A DNA stretch of 64,000 nucleotides from Oceanobacillus caeni (GCF_019037185.1 NZ_JAHHXM010000006.1:78254-142253), one strand, 5' to 3'. Positions 51,083 to 59,987 are shown, counted from the first letter of the stretch. Notes: a model not told the origin generated them from the sequence alone. Numbers and translations: made by a program.

Positions 51083-51574
51083 TTATACTTGTGAATCAAA
51101 AATCGATCGATTATATGATTTCTTTTCCTGTTTTTGTTTTCCGTAATTCAAATTGGAAATGGACGGATTTAATAAATCTAAAGATAGTTGCACAAATTCT
51201 AATGATTGATTGATTAATGTTTGATTTAATGATTCTTGTTGTTTTAATTTCATTATATAATTAGTTAATTGTTCCGATACGTTAGTAATCTCTACTTTTT
51301 CCGTTTCATTTTCAAGATGTTCCAATATCGTTGTGATCGTTGCATCCTTTGTTGGAAGTCCTTGTGCAGTCAACCATTCTTCCACTTCTTGCTGCCTTTT
51401 TCCTTCCATTTGTTCTAAGAGACGGATTTGCTTCCGTTCTTTCACTAACAATTGTTGCAACTTATCTATCGTACCTGCTTTTACTAATTCTGTTTTTTGT
51501 TCAGAGATAGCAAGTAATCCTTTATGAATTTCTAGTAGTTTACCTAACGATTGAATGATAGGTTTTACGGACAT
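51083..51574 (-). CDS. flgN: flagellar export chaperone FlgN
   Basis: 163 residues, all-helical, FlgN-like; between flgM and flgK (yvyG position). Chaperone for FlgK/FlgL. RBS AAAGGAGG. Confidence 0.88.
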   Translation of the reverse strand: MSVKPIIQSLGKLLEIHKGLLAISEQKTELVKAGTIDKLQQLLVKERKQIRLLEQMEGKRQQEVEEWLTAQGLPTKDATITTILEHLENETEKVEITNVSEQLTNYIMKLKQQESLNQTLINQSLEFVQLSLDLLNPSISNLNYGKQKQEKKSYNRSIFDSQV

Positions 51575-51601
51575 AATAAGTCCTCCTTTTACATATAACC
51601 C

Positions 51602-51865
51602 TTACTTATTTGACCAAAATTCAATCATTTTTTTTGCTACTTTTTCAGAATCCACCTTATATTCACCAGATTGAACTAAATTCTTGATTGATTGAACATA
51701 TTCCGCCCGTTTTTCATTTGGTCTTTCACTTTCTTGTAATTGTTTCGCTTCTTTCGATATTTCAATTTGATCTTGTTTATTGATTTCTCGTTTAACTTCC
51801 GCTTGTTTCTTTACAATATTTTTATAGGGGTTAAAATTTGGCTGATTCGAACCATTTATTCTCAA
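51602..51865 (-). CDS. flgM: anti-sigma-D factor FlgM
   Basis: 87 residues from a TTG start with GGGTGAAG. N-terminal INGSNQPNFNPYK and C-terminal VQSIKNLVQSGEYKVDSEKVAKKMIEFW are FlgM-like. Holds sigma-D until hook completion. Confidence 0.9.
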   Translation of the reverse strand: MRINGSNQPNFNPYKNIVKKQAEVKREINKQDQIEISKEAKQLQESERPNEKRAEYVQSIKNLVQSGEYKVDSEKVAKKMIEFWSNK

Positions 51866-51905
51866 AATTCTTCACCCTTTCTCCCATAAACTTCTCTACT
51901 TTATA

Positions 51906-51913
51906 TTATCGGC
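51906..51913 (-). promoter_or_regulatory. sigma-D -10 element of flgM operon
   Basis: GCCGATAA on the minus strand matches the sigma-D -10 GCCGATAT at 7 of 8. The -35 is poor. Matches the known sigma-D control of flgM in B. subtilis. Confidence 0.65.
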
Positions 51914-51935
51914 ACATTTCAATAAAAATAAAGAC

Positions 51936-52361
51936 TTATTTTCTATTTTGCTTATCCATTGTATAATACGTATTCGCAACAGAATTCATCTTTTTGTTCC
52001 TTTCTACTTTCCTTTCCAGTTCTTCTTCTCTTTTTAAATCTTTTACAATGGATTCTTGGCAATCCTTGCAGAGCTTACCTGACGTTATACCGATTCCACA
52101 AATTTCACATGGATAAGATAAATTGGGAAACTTTGATAATAATAAACGTTTTTCTCTTATAAATTTTGTGATATAGCTTTCTTGTACTCCTGTAGCATTT
52201 ATTATATCAATCATTGTGGCCTTACGATTTTTCTGATCACGTAAAAATGTATTTACCGTTTGAAAAGCTTTCTCTTCTTCATGATAACAATCTTGACAAA
52301 TATCCCGGAGTGCCTTGACAAAGATGGCTCCACAGCGGGAACAATTAGCTAATTCTGCCAT
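51936..52361 (-). CDS. yvyF: flagellar operon protein YvyF (zinc-ribbon)
   Basis: 141 residues. CSRCGAIF..CQDC and CEICG..CKDC make two zinc-ribbon knuckles around a helical segment with a MerR/HTH-like appearance (TMIDIINATGVQESYITKFI). Unknown function, conserved place between comFC and flgM. Confidence 0.88.
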   Translation of the reverse strand: MAELANCSRCGAIFVKALRDICQDCYHEEEKAFQTVNTFLRDQKNRKATMIDIINATGVQESYITKFIREKRLLLSKFPNLSYPCEICGIGITSGKLCKDCQESIVKDLKREEELERKVERNKKMNSVANTYYTMDKQNRK

Positions 52362-52385
52362 CTTATACCCTCTTTTCTCGTATAA

Positions 52386-53066
52386 TTACCCTCGTACCAA
52401 TGTTAATGCGTAAACATTTGGACAGCCATGTTTCTTTAATAGTCGAGCCGCATGGCGCAAGGTTGTTCCTGTTGTATATATATCATCGACCAATAGGACA
52501 GGTTTGTTAATAGATTCCGTTATAAAAAAAGGATTTTTCGATATTATTCTCTCCATACGGGACTTTTTTGACTGCTTTTCTCCATGCAATCTTGTTAAAA
52601 TTTCTTTTGTTTCTATCTTTAAAAAATCGGCTATCATTTTCGCTTGATTAAAACCTCTTTCAAGCAATCGTTCTTCGCTTAATGGAATAGGAACGACAAA
52701 CCCGTTCTTTTTTAGAAATGAAAAATTTTCTTTAAATGCTTCCATCAAATAATTTTCAAAAATATATCCTAAATAATAATCACCACGATACTTCCATTTT
52801 GCAATAACCTCTTTCATAAATGGATTATAGGTGAAAATAGAATAATTGAATTGAAGGGATTCATTCTTCTCTTTTTCTTCCCACCACATACAATCCGCGC
52901 ATCTTTTTTCTGTTGTATTTCTACTACATCGATCACACCGATTCCCATTTATCCATTCTAAACCTAGCTTACACTCGGAACATAAGATCTCTTCCTTTTC
53001 CAGCATAATTAAATTCGCCCAACTTAATGAAAGAATAATTTCCGTATCACACCAAGCGCAATTCAT
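52386..53066 (-). CDS. comFC: competence protein ComFC (phosphoribosyltransferase-like)
   Basis: 226 residues. N-terminal CAWCDTEI..CSECK..CDRC..CADC zinc cluster and C-terminal PRPP motif VLLVDDIYTTGTTLR. Works with ComFA in DNA uptake. Starts by ATGA overlap with comFA; comFB is absent. Confidence 0.93.
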   Translation of the reverse strand: MNCAWCDTEIILSLSWANLIMLEKEEILCSECKLGLEWINGNRCDRCSRNTTEKRCADCMWWEEKEKNESLQFNYSIFTYNPFMKEVIAKWKYRGDYYLGYIFENYLMEAFKENFSFLKKNGFVVPIPLSEERLLERGFNQAKMIADFLKIETKEILTRLHGEKQSKKSRMERIISKNPFFITESINKPVLLVDDIYTTGTTLRHAARLLKKHGCPNVYALTLVRG

Positions 53067-54487
53067 GTTTCAAATCCTCCACGTTTATTCATTTTTTTAA
53101 TAGAGGCAATTGCTCTTTCCATTGCCTCTGTCTTCCCATCATGAAAGAAAATCACTTCCCCGATTGGGTCGTCTGCACTCCTCCCTGCTCGTCCAGCAAT
53201 TTGCACTAAAGCAGCTTCATCAAAAACAGAATGGCCAGCATCCACTATTGCAACATCCACAGAGGGAAATGTTACTCCCCTTTCTAATATGGTCGTTGTA
53301 ATCATGACAGTTATTTTTTTCTGTCTAAACTGAATTACTTTCTCTTCCCGATCTACGTCTTCTGCATGAACGGATGTGAGCATCGCTTCTGATGAGATTA
53401 CTTTTTCTTTTTTTAAAATACTAGCAAGTGAATCTTTCATTTTCTCAGCTAGTTTAATGGTAGGAACAAAGATTAAGAGTTGTCGTTTGGAGTTTTCTCT
53501 TTTAGGAAGCCAGTTATAGAATGCCTTCGGTAACCGATATTCATCTAAATCTTTTTTAAGAGAAAAACAAATTTTTGTTTTAGGAACCGGTAAAGGATGT
53601 CCATGGAACCGGACAGGCACAAATGTATGCGGGAGCGTTTTTTTAGCTATTCGCTTTTGGTGGTCTTTTCTTGGAGTTGCTGTTAAATAAATCATGGTGC
53701 TATCTTGTTTCTTCGCACGATTTGCGGAATAGGGAAGGGAAGGATCAGCATGGAAAGGGAAGGCATCGATTTCATCAACAATGACAACATCGAATGCATG
53801 TTGAAAGCGAAGTAACTGATGGGTTGTTGCAATGATTAACTGTGCAGTTGCATCCTTCGTTTCACTCCCACCATATAATGCTTGAACAGGAACTTCTTCA
53901 AATGCTTTCTGTAATCGAGGATAAAGCTCACGAACGACGTCAGCTCTCGGGGTAGCAATACAAATACGTTTTCCTTGTTGGAGTGTTTCGGTAATTGCAG
54001 GGAAAATCATTTCTGTTTTTCCTGCTCCGCAAACCGCCCAGATCAAATATTCCTTTTCCCCACTGCGAATCGCTTGAACCATATGATTGGACGCCTGTAG
54101 TTGACCTTGTGTTAATGTTCCATCCCATGTACATGGTTGTTTATATGTAGACCAGTTTGGTGGTTCTCCACCCCATGTATACAAAGGCTCACATTCCATC
54201 ACGCGTCCCATTTGAATACATTTTCTACAATATAAATGTGTCTTATTACATATGGAGCACGGGATTTTTGCAAATAAGGATTTCTTTTCATTCCCACATC
54301 GCATGCATTGGTGAGCAAGTAACTTCTTGATGATGGATTTCTGAGGAATTAAATATTGATTATCGAGGAACTGTTGAAATGTAGGTTCATTAAGTGGAAT
54401 TTCTCTTCGTAATAAAATTCTACCGGAAAAGATCCTAGATAGATTTTCTAATTGTGTGGGAGTTATTGTTTCCACTATAGTATTCAC
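53063..54487 (-). CDS. comFA: competence DNA-uptake helicase ComFA
   Basis: 474 residues. N-terminal four-Cys zinc motifs (CMRCG, CSIC, CRKC), Walker A AVCGAGKTE, Walker B VIVDEIDAF, ATPRKD and the C-terminal motif VI region QIAGRAGRSADDPIG. Drives ssDNA across the membrane. GTG start with GGAAAG. Confidence 0.94.
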   Translation of the reverse strand: MNTIVETITPTQLENLSRIFSGRILLRREIPLNEPTFQQFLDNQYLIPQKSIIKKLLAHQCMRCGNEKKSLFAKIPCSICNKTHLYCRKCIQMGRVMECEPLYTWGGEPPNWSTYKQPCTWDGTLTQGQLQASNHMVQAIRSGEKEYLIWAVCGAGKTEMIFPAITETLQQGKRICIATPRADVVRELYPRLQKAFEEVPVQALYGGSETKDATAQLIIATTHQLLRFQHAFDVVIVDEIDAFPFHADPSLPYSANRAKKQDSTMIYLTATPRKDHQKRIAKKTLPHTFVPVRFHGHPLPVPKTKICFSLKKDLDEYRLPKAFYNWLPKRENSKRQLLIFVPTIKLAEKMKDSLASILKKEKVISSEAMLTSVHAEDVDREEKVIQFRQKKITVMITTTILERGVTFPSVDVAIVDAGHSVFDEAALVQIAGRAGRSADDPIGEVIFFHDGKTEAMERAIASIKKMNKRGGFET

Positions 54488-54518
54488 TCACTTTCCTTTA
54501 AAAATTTAGTACTCGTAT

Positions 54519-54583
54519 TAGGCTGGACGTTTGACTTTGTTGCCTTTATGCAGGAAGAAAGTTTTATACTTTCTTTCCTGTCA
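54519..54583. repeat. dispersed hairpin repeat, degenerate
   Basis: GTTGCCTTTATGCAGGAAGAAAG..CTTTCTTTCCTG resembles the second half of 47814-47894. It fills the degV-comFA gap and can fold as a terminator-like hairpin for degV. Confidence 0.6.
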
Positions 54584-54619
54584 AAAAAGGTAACACTAAA
54601 ATCAGCTAACCCAATGGAT

Positions 54620-55462
54620 TTATTTCACATACCACCCAATACCAATTGCACCTTCTCCTAAATGAGTTCCTATAACAGGTCCAAAATAACTAATGATGGT
54701 ATCCATGTTTGGGTATTTTTCTAAAAAAGAGTCCCTAAGGTTTTTAGCTGACTGTTCATCGTTTCCGTGAATAAAGGCAACTTTTAATTCTTTTCCTTTT
54801 GCCGCATCTTCTTCAAGTAAACCCATGATTCGATTAATTGCCCTTTTACGAGTCCGGATTTTTTCAAATGGGACGATGACCTTATTTTCAAAGTGTAGAA
54901 TTGGTTTGATTTGTAAAAGGCCACCTACTACAGCTTGAGCACTGCTTAATCGTCCACCTCGTTGTAAGTTCGTTAAATCATCCACCATAAAATAAGCACG
55001 TAACGTTTGTTTCATTACATCTAAACGAGTGATGATTTCTTCAGCGGTTTTACCGGCTTTTGCCATCTCAGCAGCCTCTAGTACATAGAAACCTTGTGCA
55101 ATCGCACTGATTTCCGAATCGTATGCATAAACATCGATTCCCTTTACCATTTCTCCTGCACTAATTACCGATTGGTATGTACCACTTATTCCGCTAGAAA
55201 GATGTATAGAAACAACTGCATCATAATCTTTTGCCAATTCTTCCAACTTAGCAGTCACATATCCGATTGATGGTTGCGATGTAGTTGGTAAATCGTCTAC
55301 TTCTTTTAGTTTTTTATAAAATTCATCTGTTGAAATATCGATTTCCTCTTGATATGTTTCTTCTCCGAAAACAACGCTGAGTGGTACCATATGTATATTC
55401 TCTTGTTTGCGGAGGTCAGTTGGTATGTATGCTGTACTATCAGTCATGACAGCTACCTTCAT
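54620..55462 (-). CDS. degV: DegV family fatty-acid-binding protein
   Basis: 280 residues. MTDSTAYIP, TSQPSIG and HLSSGISGTYQS are the DegV lipid-site signatures; ends VIGTHLGEGAIGIGW. Binds fatty acids (FakB-like). Lies between comFA and degU as in B. subtilis. Confidence 0.93.
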   Translation of the reverse strand: MKVAVMTDSTAYIPTDLRKQENIHMVPLSVVFGEETYQEEIDISTDEFYKKLKEVDDLPTTSQPSIGYVTAKLEELAKDYDAVVSIHLSSGISGTYQSVISAGEMVKGIDVYAYDSEISAIAQGFYVLEAAEMAKAGKTAEEIITRLDVMKQTLRAYFMVDDLTNLQRGGRLSSAQAVVGGLLQIKPILHFENKVIVPFEKIRTRKRAINRIMGLLEEDAAKGKELKVAFIHGNDEQSAKNLRDSFLEKYPNMDTIISYFGPVIGTHLGEGAIGIGWYVK

Positions 55463-55551
55463 AATAATCTTCTCCTTATTTAGAATTAAGATTCTTGAGC
55501 AATATTTTACATGAATCCATGAAAAAAAGCATTCATATACTAGGTTTTCAC

Positions 55552-55587
55552 AATAAAAAATACCCTAATACAATGTACTAGGGTATC
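55552..55587 (-). terminator. terminator of degU
   Basis: ATACCCTA.TAC / GTA.TAGGGTAT arms followed by T6 on the minus strand. Confidence 0.85.
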
Positions 55588-55593
55588 CTTTTA

Positions 55594-56286
55594 TTAGATA
55601 ACCTCTACCCAACCCTTTCGGATAGCTGAGACTACTGCCTGTGTACGGTCATTACAATTCATTTTTTGTAAAATATTACTTACATGGTTTTTAACTGTTT
55701 TTTCACTTATATATAGTGTTTCCGCAACCGCTCGATTACTTTTTCCATCAGCTAGTAATTGTAATACTTGGCACTCACGTTTTGTTAATAGATGAAGCGG
55801 TTTACGATATTCAATACCTCTATCACTCACAGAAGGATTGTTTTCTTTTGCAAGTCTACGATACTCTTTCACTAGATTATGAGTTACTTTCGGATGTAAG
55901 TAAGAACCACCCTCACTAACGACTTTGATCGCTTCGATTAAGGTATCTGCATCCATTTCTTTTAATAGATAACCTTGGGCACCTGTTTTCAAAGCATGCG
56001 TAACATAATTTTCATCATCGTGAATGGATAAAATAATTACTTTGGAATTTGGAAAATAACGAACTAAATCAGCTGTAGCTTCTACACCATTTATATTTGG
56101 CATGTTAATATCCATTAAAACAATATCAGGATTAGTTTCTTTCACTAATTTTGCTGCCTCTGAACCATCACTACCTTCTGCAACTACTTCAAAACTAGGT
56201 TCAAAGTCTAAAATACGTTTAACGCCTTCACGAAATAATTTATGATCATCTATAAGTACAATTCGAATCATTTTTTCCTCGCTCAT
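55594..56286 (-). CDS. degU: response regulator DegU
   Basis: 230 residues from ATG at 56286 with GGAGG upstream. Receiver domain ([12 protein letters not shown], phosphoacceptor Asp in VLMDINMPN) and NarL/LuxR HTH ([39 protein letters not shown]). Controls exoenzymes, competence, motility and biofilm functions. Confidence 0.95.
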   Translation of the reverse strand: MSEEKMIRIVLIDDHKLFREGVKRILDFEPSFEVVAEGSDGSEAAKLVKETNPDIVLMDINMPNINGVEATADLVRYFPNSKVIILSIHDDENYVTHALKTGAQGYLLKEMDADTLIEAIKVVSEGGSYLHPKVTHNLVKEYRRLAKENNPSVSDRGIEYRKPLHLLTKRECQVLQLLADGKSNRAVAETLYISEKTVKNHVSNILQKMNCNDRTQAVVSAIRKGWVEVI

Positions 56287-56334
56287 CTTATTTTCCTCCA
56301 TATATATCTATTACGTTTTTTGCTCTGTCTCTTA

Positions 56335-57480
56335 TCATAGCACGGAATCGTTATACGGAACTCTAATAGTAATAACGGTCCCTTTCCCAATCTCTGATTG
56401 GATAGATAATTCACCTTGAAGGTTTTCTACTCTTTCCTTCATTCCAATTAATCCAAAGGACTGTTCTTTTTTTAGTTCTGTATTAAAACCTTTACCATCA
56501 TCTTTAACTATTAAAGTTAAATAATTTGTACCTATTTCCAATTTTACTTGGATAACGGATGCTTCCGCATGTTTAATCGCATTTTGTAATGCTTCTTGCA
56601 TCAATCGGAAAAATGCTATTTCATATTTGGGGTTTAGGCGTTTTTCCGTGCCCATCATAACAAAATCAATTTGTATGTTGTTGTATTCACCTGCGTTAGA
56701 AAGGTATTTTTTAATGGTCGGAACCAGTCCTAAATCATCTAACGCCATTGGTCTTAAATCATAAATAATTCTTCTTACCTCAACAAGCGAGGAGCGAATC
56801 ATTCCGCGAATACTTTTGATTTCATTCATTGCTTTGGAAACATCACCTTGGAGATAAATCTTTTCGATTAACTCCGAACGTAGTAAGATATTCGCTAAAC
56901 TTTGTGCAGGACCGTCATGAATTTCACGAGAAATTTTCCGACGTTCTTCTTCCTGCGCCTCAATAATTTTTAGGCCGAATTTTTGTTTTTCCTTTGCATC
57001 TTCAATTACTTCGTTTACTTGTTTAAAATCTTCTTGTAAATAATTAAGAACTACTGTGATTTTACTAGCTAAACGTTCTGCTCTTTCCATCGTACTAGCT
57101 AATTGTACTAGTCTTCTTTCAATATCATCACGCTTTTCCCGAAGATCCTTTTCCTCTTTACGAATAATCGTTAATTTCGTCTGCATTCCATGAGTAATCT
57201 CATAAACCTTACGAATTTCATCCTCAGAATATCGGTCAAAGAGTTTACTTACTTCTGCTAAACGCTGTTTGGAAAAACGAAATTTCACCTCTAGTTGGTC
57301 GCCATTTTCAATGTATTGAATTACCTTTTTTTTTATCTCTTTCAATTCTAATTGAAGGCGTTCGTATTCGGAACGAGCCCATTCACTAATATCAAAAATT
57401 TCATCTTTACTATAAATGACAACATCAATCATCTCATCAATGATATGATCTAATGCATTGTCTCCGAATTTCTTTGACAT
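56335..57480 (-). CDS. degS: sensor histidine kinase DegS
   Basis: 381 residues, no membrane segments. N-terminal DegS sensor coiled coil, HisKA_3 box EEERRKISREIHDGPAQSLAN and HATPase (KDDGKGFN, GLIGMKERVENL). Cytoplasmic partner of DegU. Confidence 0.95.
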   Translation of the reverse strand: MSKKFGDNALDHIIDEMIDVVIYSKDEIFDISEWARSEYERLQLELKEIKKKVIQYIENGDQLEVKFRFSKQRLAEVSKLFDRYSEDEIRKVYEITHGMQTKLTIIRKEEKDLREKRDDIERRLVQLASTMERAERLASKITVVLNYLQEDFKQVNEVIEDAKEKQKFGLKIIEAQEEERRKISREIHDGPAQSLANILLRSELIEKIYLQGDVSKAMNEIKSIRGMIRSSLVEVRRIIYDLRPMALDDLGLVPTIKKYLSNAGEYNNIQIDFVMMGTEKRLNPKYEIAFFRLMQEALQNAIKHAEASVIQVKLEIGTNYLTLIVKDDGKGFNTELKKEQSFGLIGMKERVENLQGELSIQSEIGKGTVITIRVPYNDSVL

Positions 57481-57609
57481 CCGTTCCCACCAACCTATAC
57501 TATAATTATACGTATATACCCACTGTTTTGATAGGGTTAACTATAAAATTCTAGGAATTACTACCCCTACATGTTAAGATTATTAATCATATAGGAGGAT
57601 TTATTATCT

Positions 57610-58257
57610 ATGTTATCTACCTATTATACCGTAAAACCTGAAGGAAATGACCAAATAATCATACAAAAATCACGGTTTATTGGATATGTGCGTCGAGTGA
57701 AAACTGAAGAAGAGGCACAAGCCTTTATTCAGGAAATAAAGAAAAAACATTACGACGCTACCCATAATTGTTCTGCTTATATCATTGGGGAACATGATGA
57801 AATTCAAAAAGCAAATGATGATGGAGAACCGAGCGGAACTGCAGGAGTACCGATACTTGAAGTGTTAAAAAAACAAGGATTAAAAGATACTGCGGTTGTC
57901 GTGACAAGATATTTCGGTGGAATTAAACTTGGGGCTGGTGGGTTAATTCGTGCATACGGAAGTACAACTTCACAAGCCATTAAAACAACAGGAATTGTAA
58001 AAAGACAATTAATGAAAGGTTTTTCTATCACAGTAGACTATGGTTTACTAGGCAAACTAGAAAATGTTCTTCGTAATTCCGAACATATCCTAGAAACGAT
58101 TCATTACTTAGAAAATGTAGAATTTATCGTTTTTGTGGAAGATGGGCAAGAAACAAAATTCACAGAATGGATCGTTGATTTAACAAACGACCAAGCTAAA
58201 ATAGTAGAGCTAGACCCAAAATATATCGAAATTGAAGTAGAATCGACATCGGAATAA
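57610..58257 (+). CDS. yvyE: IMPACT/YigZ family protein YvyE
   Basis: 215 residues. UPF0029 core SRFIGYVRRV..THNCSAYIIG..DDGEPSGTAGVPILEVL and GGIKLGAGGLIRAYG. Divergent from degS as in B. subtilis. RBS AGGAGG. Molecular role unclear (translation-factor-like). Confidence 0.93.
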   Translation: MLSTYYTVKPEGNDQIIIQKSRFIGYVRRVKTEEEAQAFIQEIKKKHYDATHNCSAYIIGEHDEIQKANDDGEPSGTAGVPILEVLKKQGLKDTAVVVTRYFGGIKLGAGGLIRAYGSTTSQAIKTTGIVKRQLMKGFSITVDYGLLGKLENVLRNSEHILETIHYLENVEFIVFVEDGQETKFTEWIVDLTNDQAKIVELDPKYIEIEVESTSE

Positions 58258-58298
58258 GCCTTAGATAATGAAGGCATGGAAGGTCTTTTATTCACTTT

Positions 58299-58335
58299 AA
58301 AAAAAGAAAAGCTCACTAGCGAGCTTTTCTTTTTT
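58299..58335. terminator. bidirectional terminator after yvyE
   Basis: AAAAAAAGAAAAGCTC / GAGCTTTTCTTTTTT arms, shared by yvyE and the convergent small gene. Confidence 0.92.
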
Positions 58336-58483
58336 ACATTTGTGTATTTCCGCTTAATTGTTGATTATTTGTTAACTCTTTTACTATTTTTTGAATCAAC
58401 TCTTCGGCTGATTTAATTTGTTGATTTTCGGTTTCAACTATTAATTTCTTCAGCATCCGCTTATATAATTCTTGTTCCCCCAT
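58334..58483 (-). CDS. small helical protein of unknown function
   Basis: 49 residues (MGEQELYKRMLKKLIVETEN...), a single charged amphipathic helix ending in a polar tail. It ends exactly at the terminator. RBS GGCGGGAA is mediocre. Too short for most gene calls; I do not recognise it. Confidence 0.5.
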   Translation of the reverse strand: MGEQELYKRMLKKLIVETENQQIKSAEELIQKIVKELTNNQQLSGNTQM

Positions 58484-58674
58484 GGAATGGTTCCCGCCTT
58501 TTGTTCAAATTTATCGCTAAAACCAGATGAATAGACATATTTCATTTTACATTGTGTCGATATTTATTATTTTTTAAGAAAAAATAACGTACATAGGGTA
58601 TCTTACTATATATCTACAATTTATTCTATAGTTTTCTCATTATTTTCAATAAATTGTTTCCGCTATCAGGAAAT

Positions 58675-58745
58675 TTGGCATTCACAAATCTTTAATTAAC
58701 TTAGTTAGACCTATGCAGATAAGCATTATGCTTTCCTTTTCTGCC
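58675..58745. repeat. dispersed hairpin repeat, degenerate
   Basis: TTGGCATTC, CTTAGTTAGACCTATGCAG, ATAAGCATTATGCTTTCC. It contains the last codons and stop of the VanZ-like gene. The rest of 58484-58674 shows no gene. Confidence 0.6.
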
Positions 58746-59211
58746 CAAAAATAATAAAACAAATTACAGCAACAAATGCTCCAAATACATCGATAAATAC
58801 ATCCCCAATATATGGCGTGCGATTTGGCGTAATAACCTGGTGGATTTCATCTACCATAGCATATGCAGAAGTTAATAAAAATGAAATTAAAATAGCTTGT
58901 TTTTTTTGAATATGGGTGGCCTTTTTAAGAGCAATATAAAAAAGGCACGTTAACAAGAAGAAAACAGTAAAATGTGCCCCCTTACGAATAAAAAATTCAA
59001 TAAAACCTGCAATACCTAATGTTTCCACACTTACAACAGATTGATGATACGTAAAAGAAATTCCTGAAAGGACGGGTTCTAAAAAGGATAAATCTATATA
59101 GTTTCCTAAAAATGGCCTCATATCTTGTTTTTCATAAGGAGTAGAAGAAGAATAAAAAATAATTCCCATCCATCCTAGTGTCAAAATCCAGTACCAGTAT
59201 TTTTTTCGCAT
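58726..59211 (-). CDS. VanZ-like membrane protein
   Basis: 161 residues with four to five membrane helices and the VanZ pattern (FIRKGAHFTVFFLLTCLFY, DEIHQVITPNRTPYIGDVFIDVFGAF). Unknown function; downstream of sinR on the same strand (77-bp gap). C terminus is encoded by a repeat element. Confidence 0.85.
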   Translation of the reverse strand: MRKKYWYWILTLGWMGIIFYSSSTPYEKQDMRPFLGNYIDLSFLEPVLSGISFTYHQSVVSVETLGIAGFIEFFIRKGAHFTVFFLLTCLFYIALKKATHIQKKQAILISFLLTSAYAMVDEIHQVITPNRTPYIGDVFIDVFGAFVAVICFIIFGQKRKA

Positions 59212-59287
59212 GTGTCACCTTCCTTGTTTCTATAGATTTTTCCCAAACTAAAAAACCGTTAAAGCAGAGTGCCAAACGGTCCACTAA

Positions 59288-59620
59288 TCATATTTTATTC
59301 TTTCTCCATTTACTGAATTCAAGGTATTCTCTAAATTCCTCTTTGGTTACTCCTGAATCCATTGCTTCACGAACAATATCTAACCATTCATTATCTAAAG
59401 TATCATACTCTATGCTTTGTTTTGTTTCATTATTTAACAATTCATTTACGGTTACACCTAACACTTCGCTAATTTTCTCTATAAATTGGATGGACGGATT
59501 GGATTGTAGGTTCCGCTCAATGGAACTTAGATAAGACTTAGCAACTCCAGCTCGCTCGGCTAATTCGGAAATTGACATTTTTTTCTCTTTACGCAATTGT
59601 TTAATTTTTTCACCGATCAA
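59288..59620 (-). CDS. sinR: biofilm master repressor SinR
   Basis: 110 residues from a TTG start with AGGTGAG. XRE helix-turn-helix (MIGEKIKQLRKEKKMSISELAERAGVAKSYLSSIERNLQSNPS) and a C-terminal hook domain (LDNEWLDIVREAMDSGVTKEEFREYL) that mirrors SinI. In B. subtilis it represses tapA-sipW-tasA and eps. Immediately follows sinI. Confidence 0.93.
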   Translation of the reverse strand: MIGEKIKQLRKEKKMSISELAERAGVAKSYLSSIERNLQSNPSIQFIEKISEVLGVTVNELLNNETKQSIEYDTLDNEWLDIVREAMDSGVTKEEFREYLEFSKWRKNKI

Positions 59621-59675
59621 GTCTTCTCACCTACTTTCATTGGGGATTATACCATAAAACAGGTGAGTTGTTCTA

Positions 59676-59813
59676 TTACTTAGTGAATTTTATTTGTCCT
59701 TGTTGTAGTAAGAATGCTCGTATTTCTTCTTTCGTTATCCCCATATCCTTTGCCTGTTTAATCAATTGAACCCAACCACTATCAAGCGTCACACTTTTTA
59801 TTAACTCGCTCAT
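59676..59813 (-). CDS. sinI: SinR antagonist SinI
   Basis: 45 residues: MSELIKSVTLDSGWVQLIKQ AKDMGITKEEIRAFLLQQG. The LD-x-x-W-V-x-L-I-x-x-A-K...EEIR-x-FL pattern is the SinI dimerisation helix pair and resembles the SinR C terminus. RBS GGGGGAAAC. Directly upstream of sinR. Its leader carries a c-di-GMP-I aptamer. Confidence 0.88.
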   Translation of the reverse strand: MSELIKSVTLDSGWVQLIKQAKDMGITKEEIRAFLLQQGQIKFTK

Positions 59814-59830
59814 CTTGTTTCCCCCATTTT

Positions 59831-59921
59831 AAATCAGGTAATCCAGCCGTCATAGCATAAAAAGCGTTAGACCTGTGACTTTGCGCCCTTACCTTTCAAT
59901 AAGTTTGCCTTTTTTTCTGAC
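59831..59921 (-). ncRNA. cyclic-di-GMP-I (GEMM-I) riboswitch aptamer in the sinI leader
   Basis: In RNA order: GGCAAAC (59909-59903), a stem capped by a GAAA tetraloop (CUUAUU-GAAA-GGUAAG), GCGCAAAGUCACAGGUCUAA, a short variable hairpin, then AUGACGGCUGGAUUACC, and P1 closing. These are the conserved blocks of RF01051 in the correct order and spacing. The G of GGCAAAC that lines up with Vc2 G20 is kept, favouring c-di-GMP rather than the cGAMP variant. No intrinsic terminator lies between it and sinI (18 nt from the aptamer 3' edge to the start codon), so translational control is most likely. Confidence 0.88.
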
Positions 59922-59941
59922 GTTCATTTTTATCTGAGACT

Positions 59942-59947
59942 ATTATA
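59942..59947 (-). promoter_or_regulatory. -10 element for the sinI leader
   Basis: TATAAT on the minus strand about 20 bp before the aptamer. At 17-bp spacing the -35 (CACCAA) is poor, as is common for activator-dependent promoters. Confidence 0.5.
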
Positions 59948-59980
59948 CTATTTCCTAGTGCCTTTTGGTGTGACTAGTTT

Positions 59981-59987
59981 TGTCGAA
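59981..59987 (+). promoter_or_regulatory. Spo0A box upstream of sinI
   Basis: TGTCGAA is an exact 0A box, about 50 bp upstream of the predicted transcription start. It lies in a direct repeat of CTAGTTTTGT (59974-59983 and 59994-60003), 20 bp apart. Confidence 0.6.

Noticed and set aside
54488..54620. ComK box (paired AAAAN5TTTT) upstream of comFA
   Set aside because: A/T tracts are present but no proper AAAA-N5-TTTT dyads at the required spacing.
59814..59835. Intrinsic terminator as expression platform of the sinI riboswitch
   Set aside because: No GC-rich stem with a U-run fits between the aptamer and the sinI start codon.
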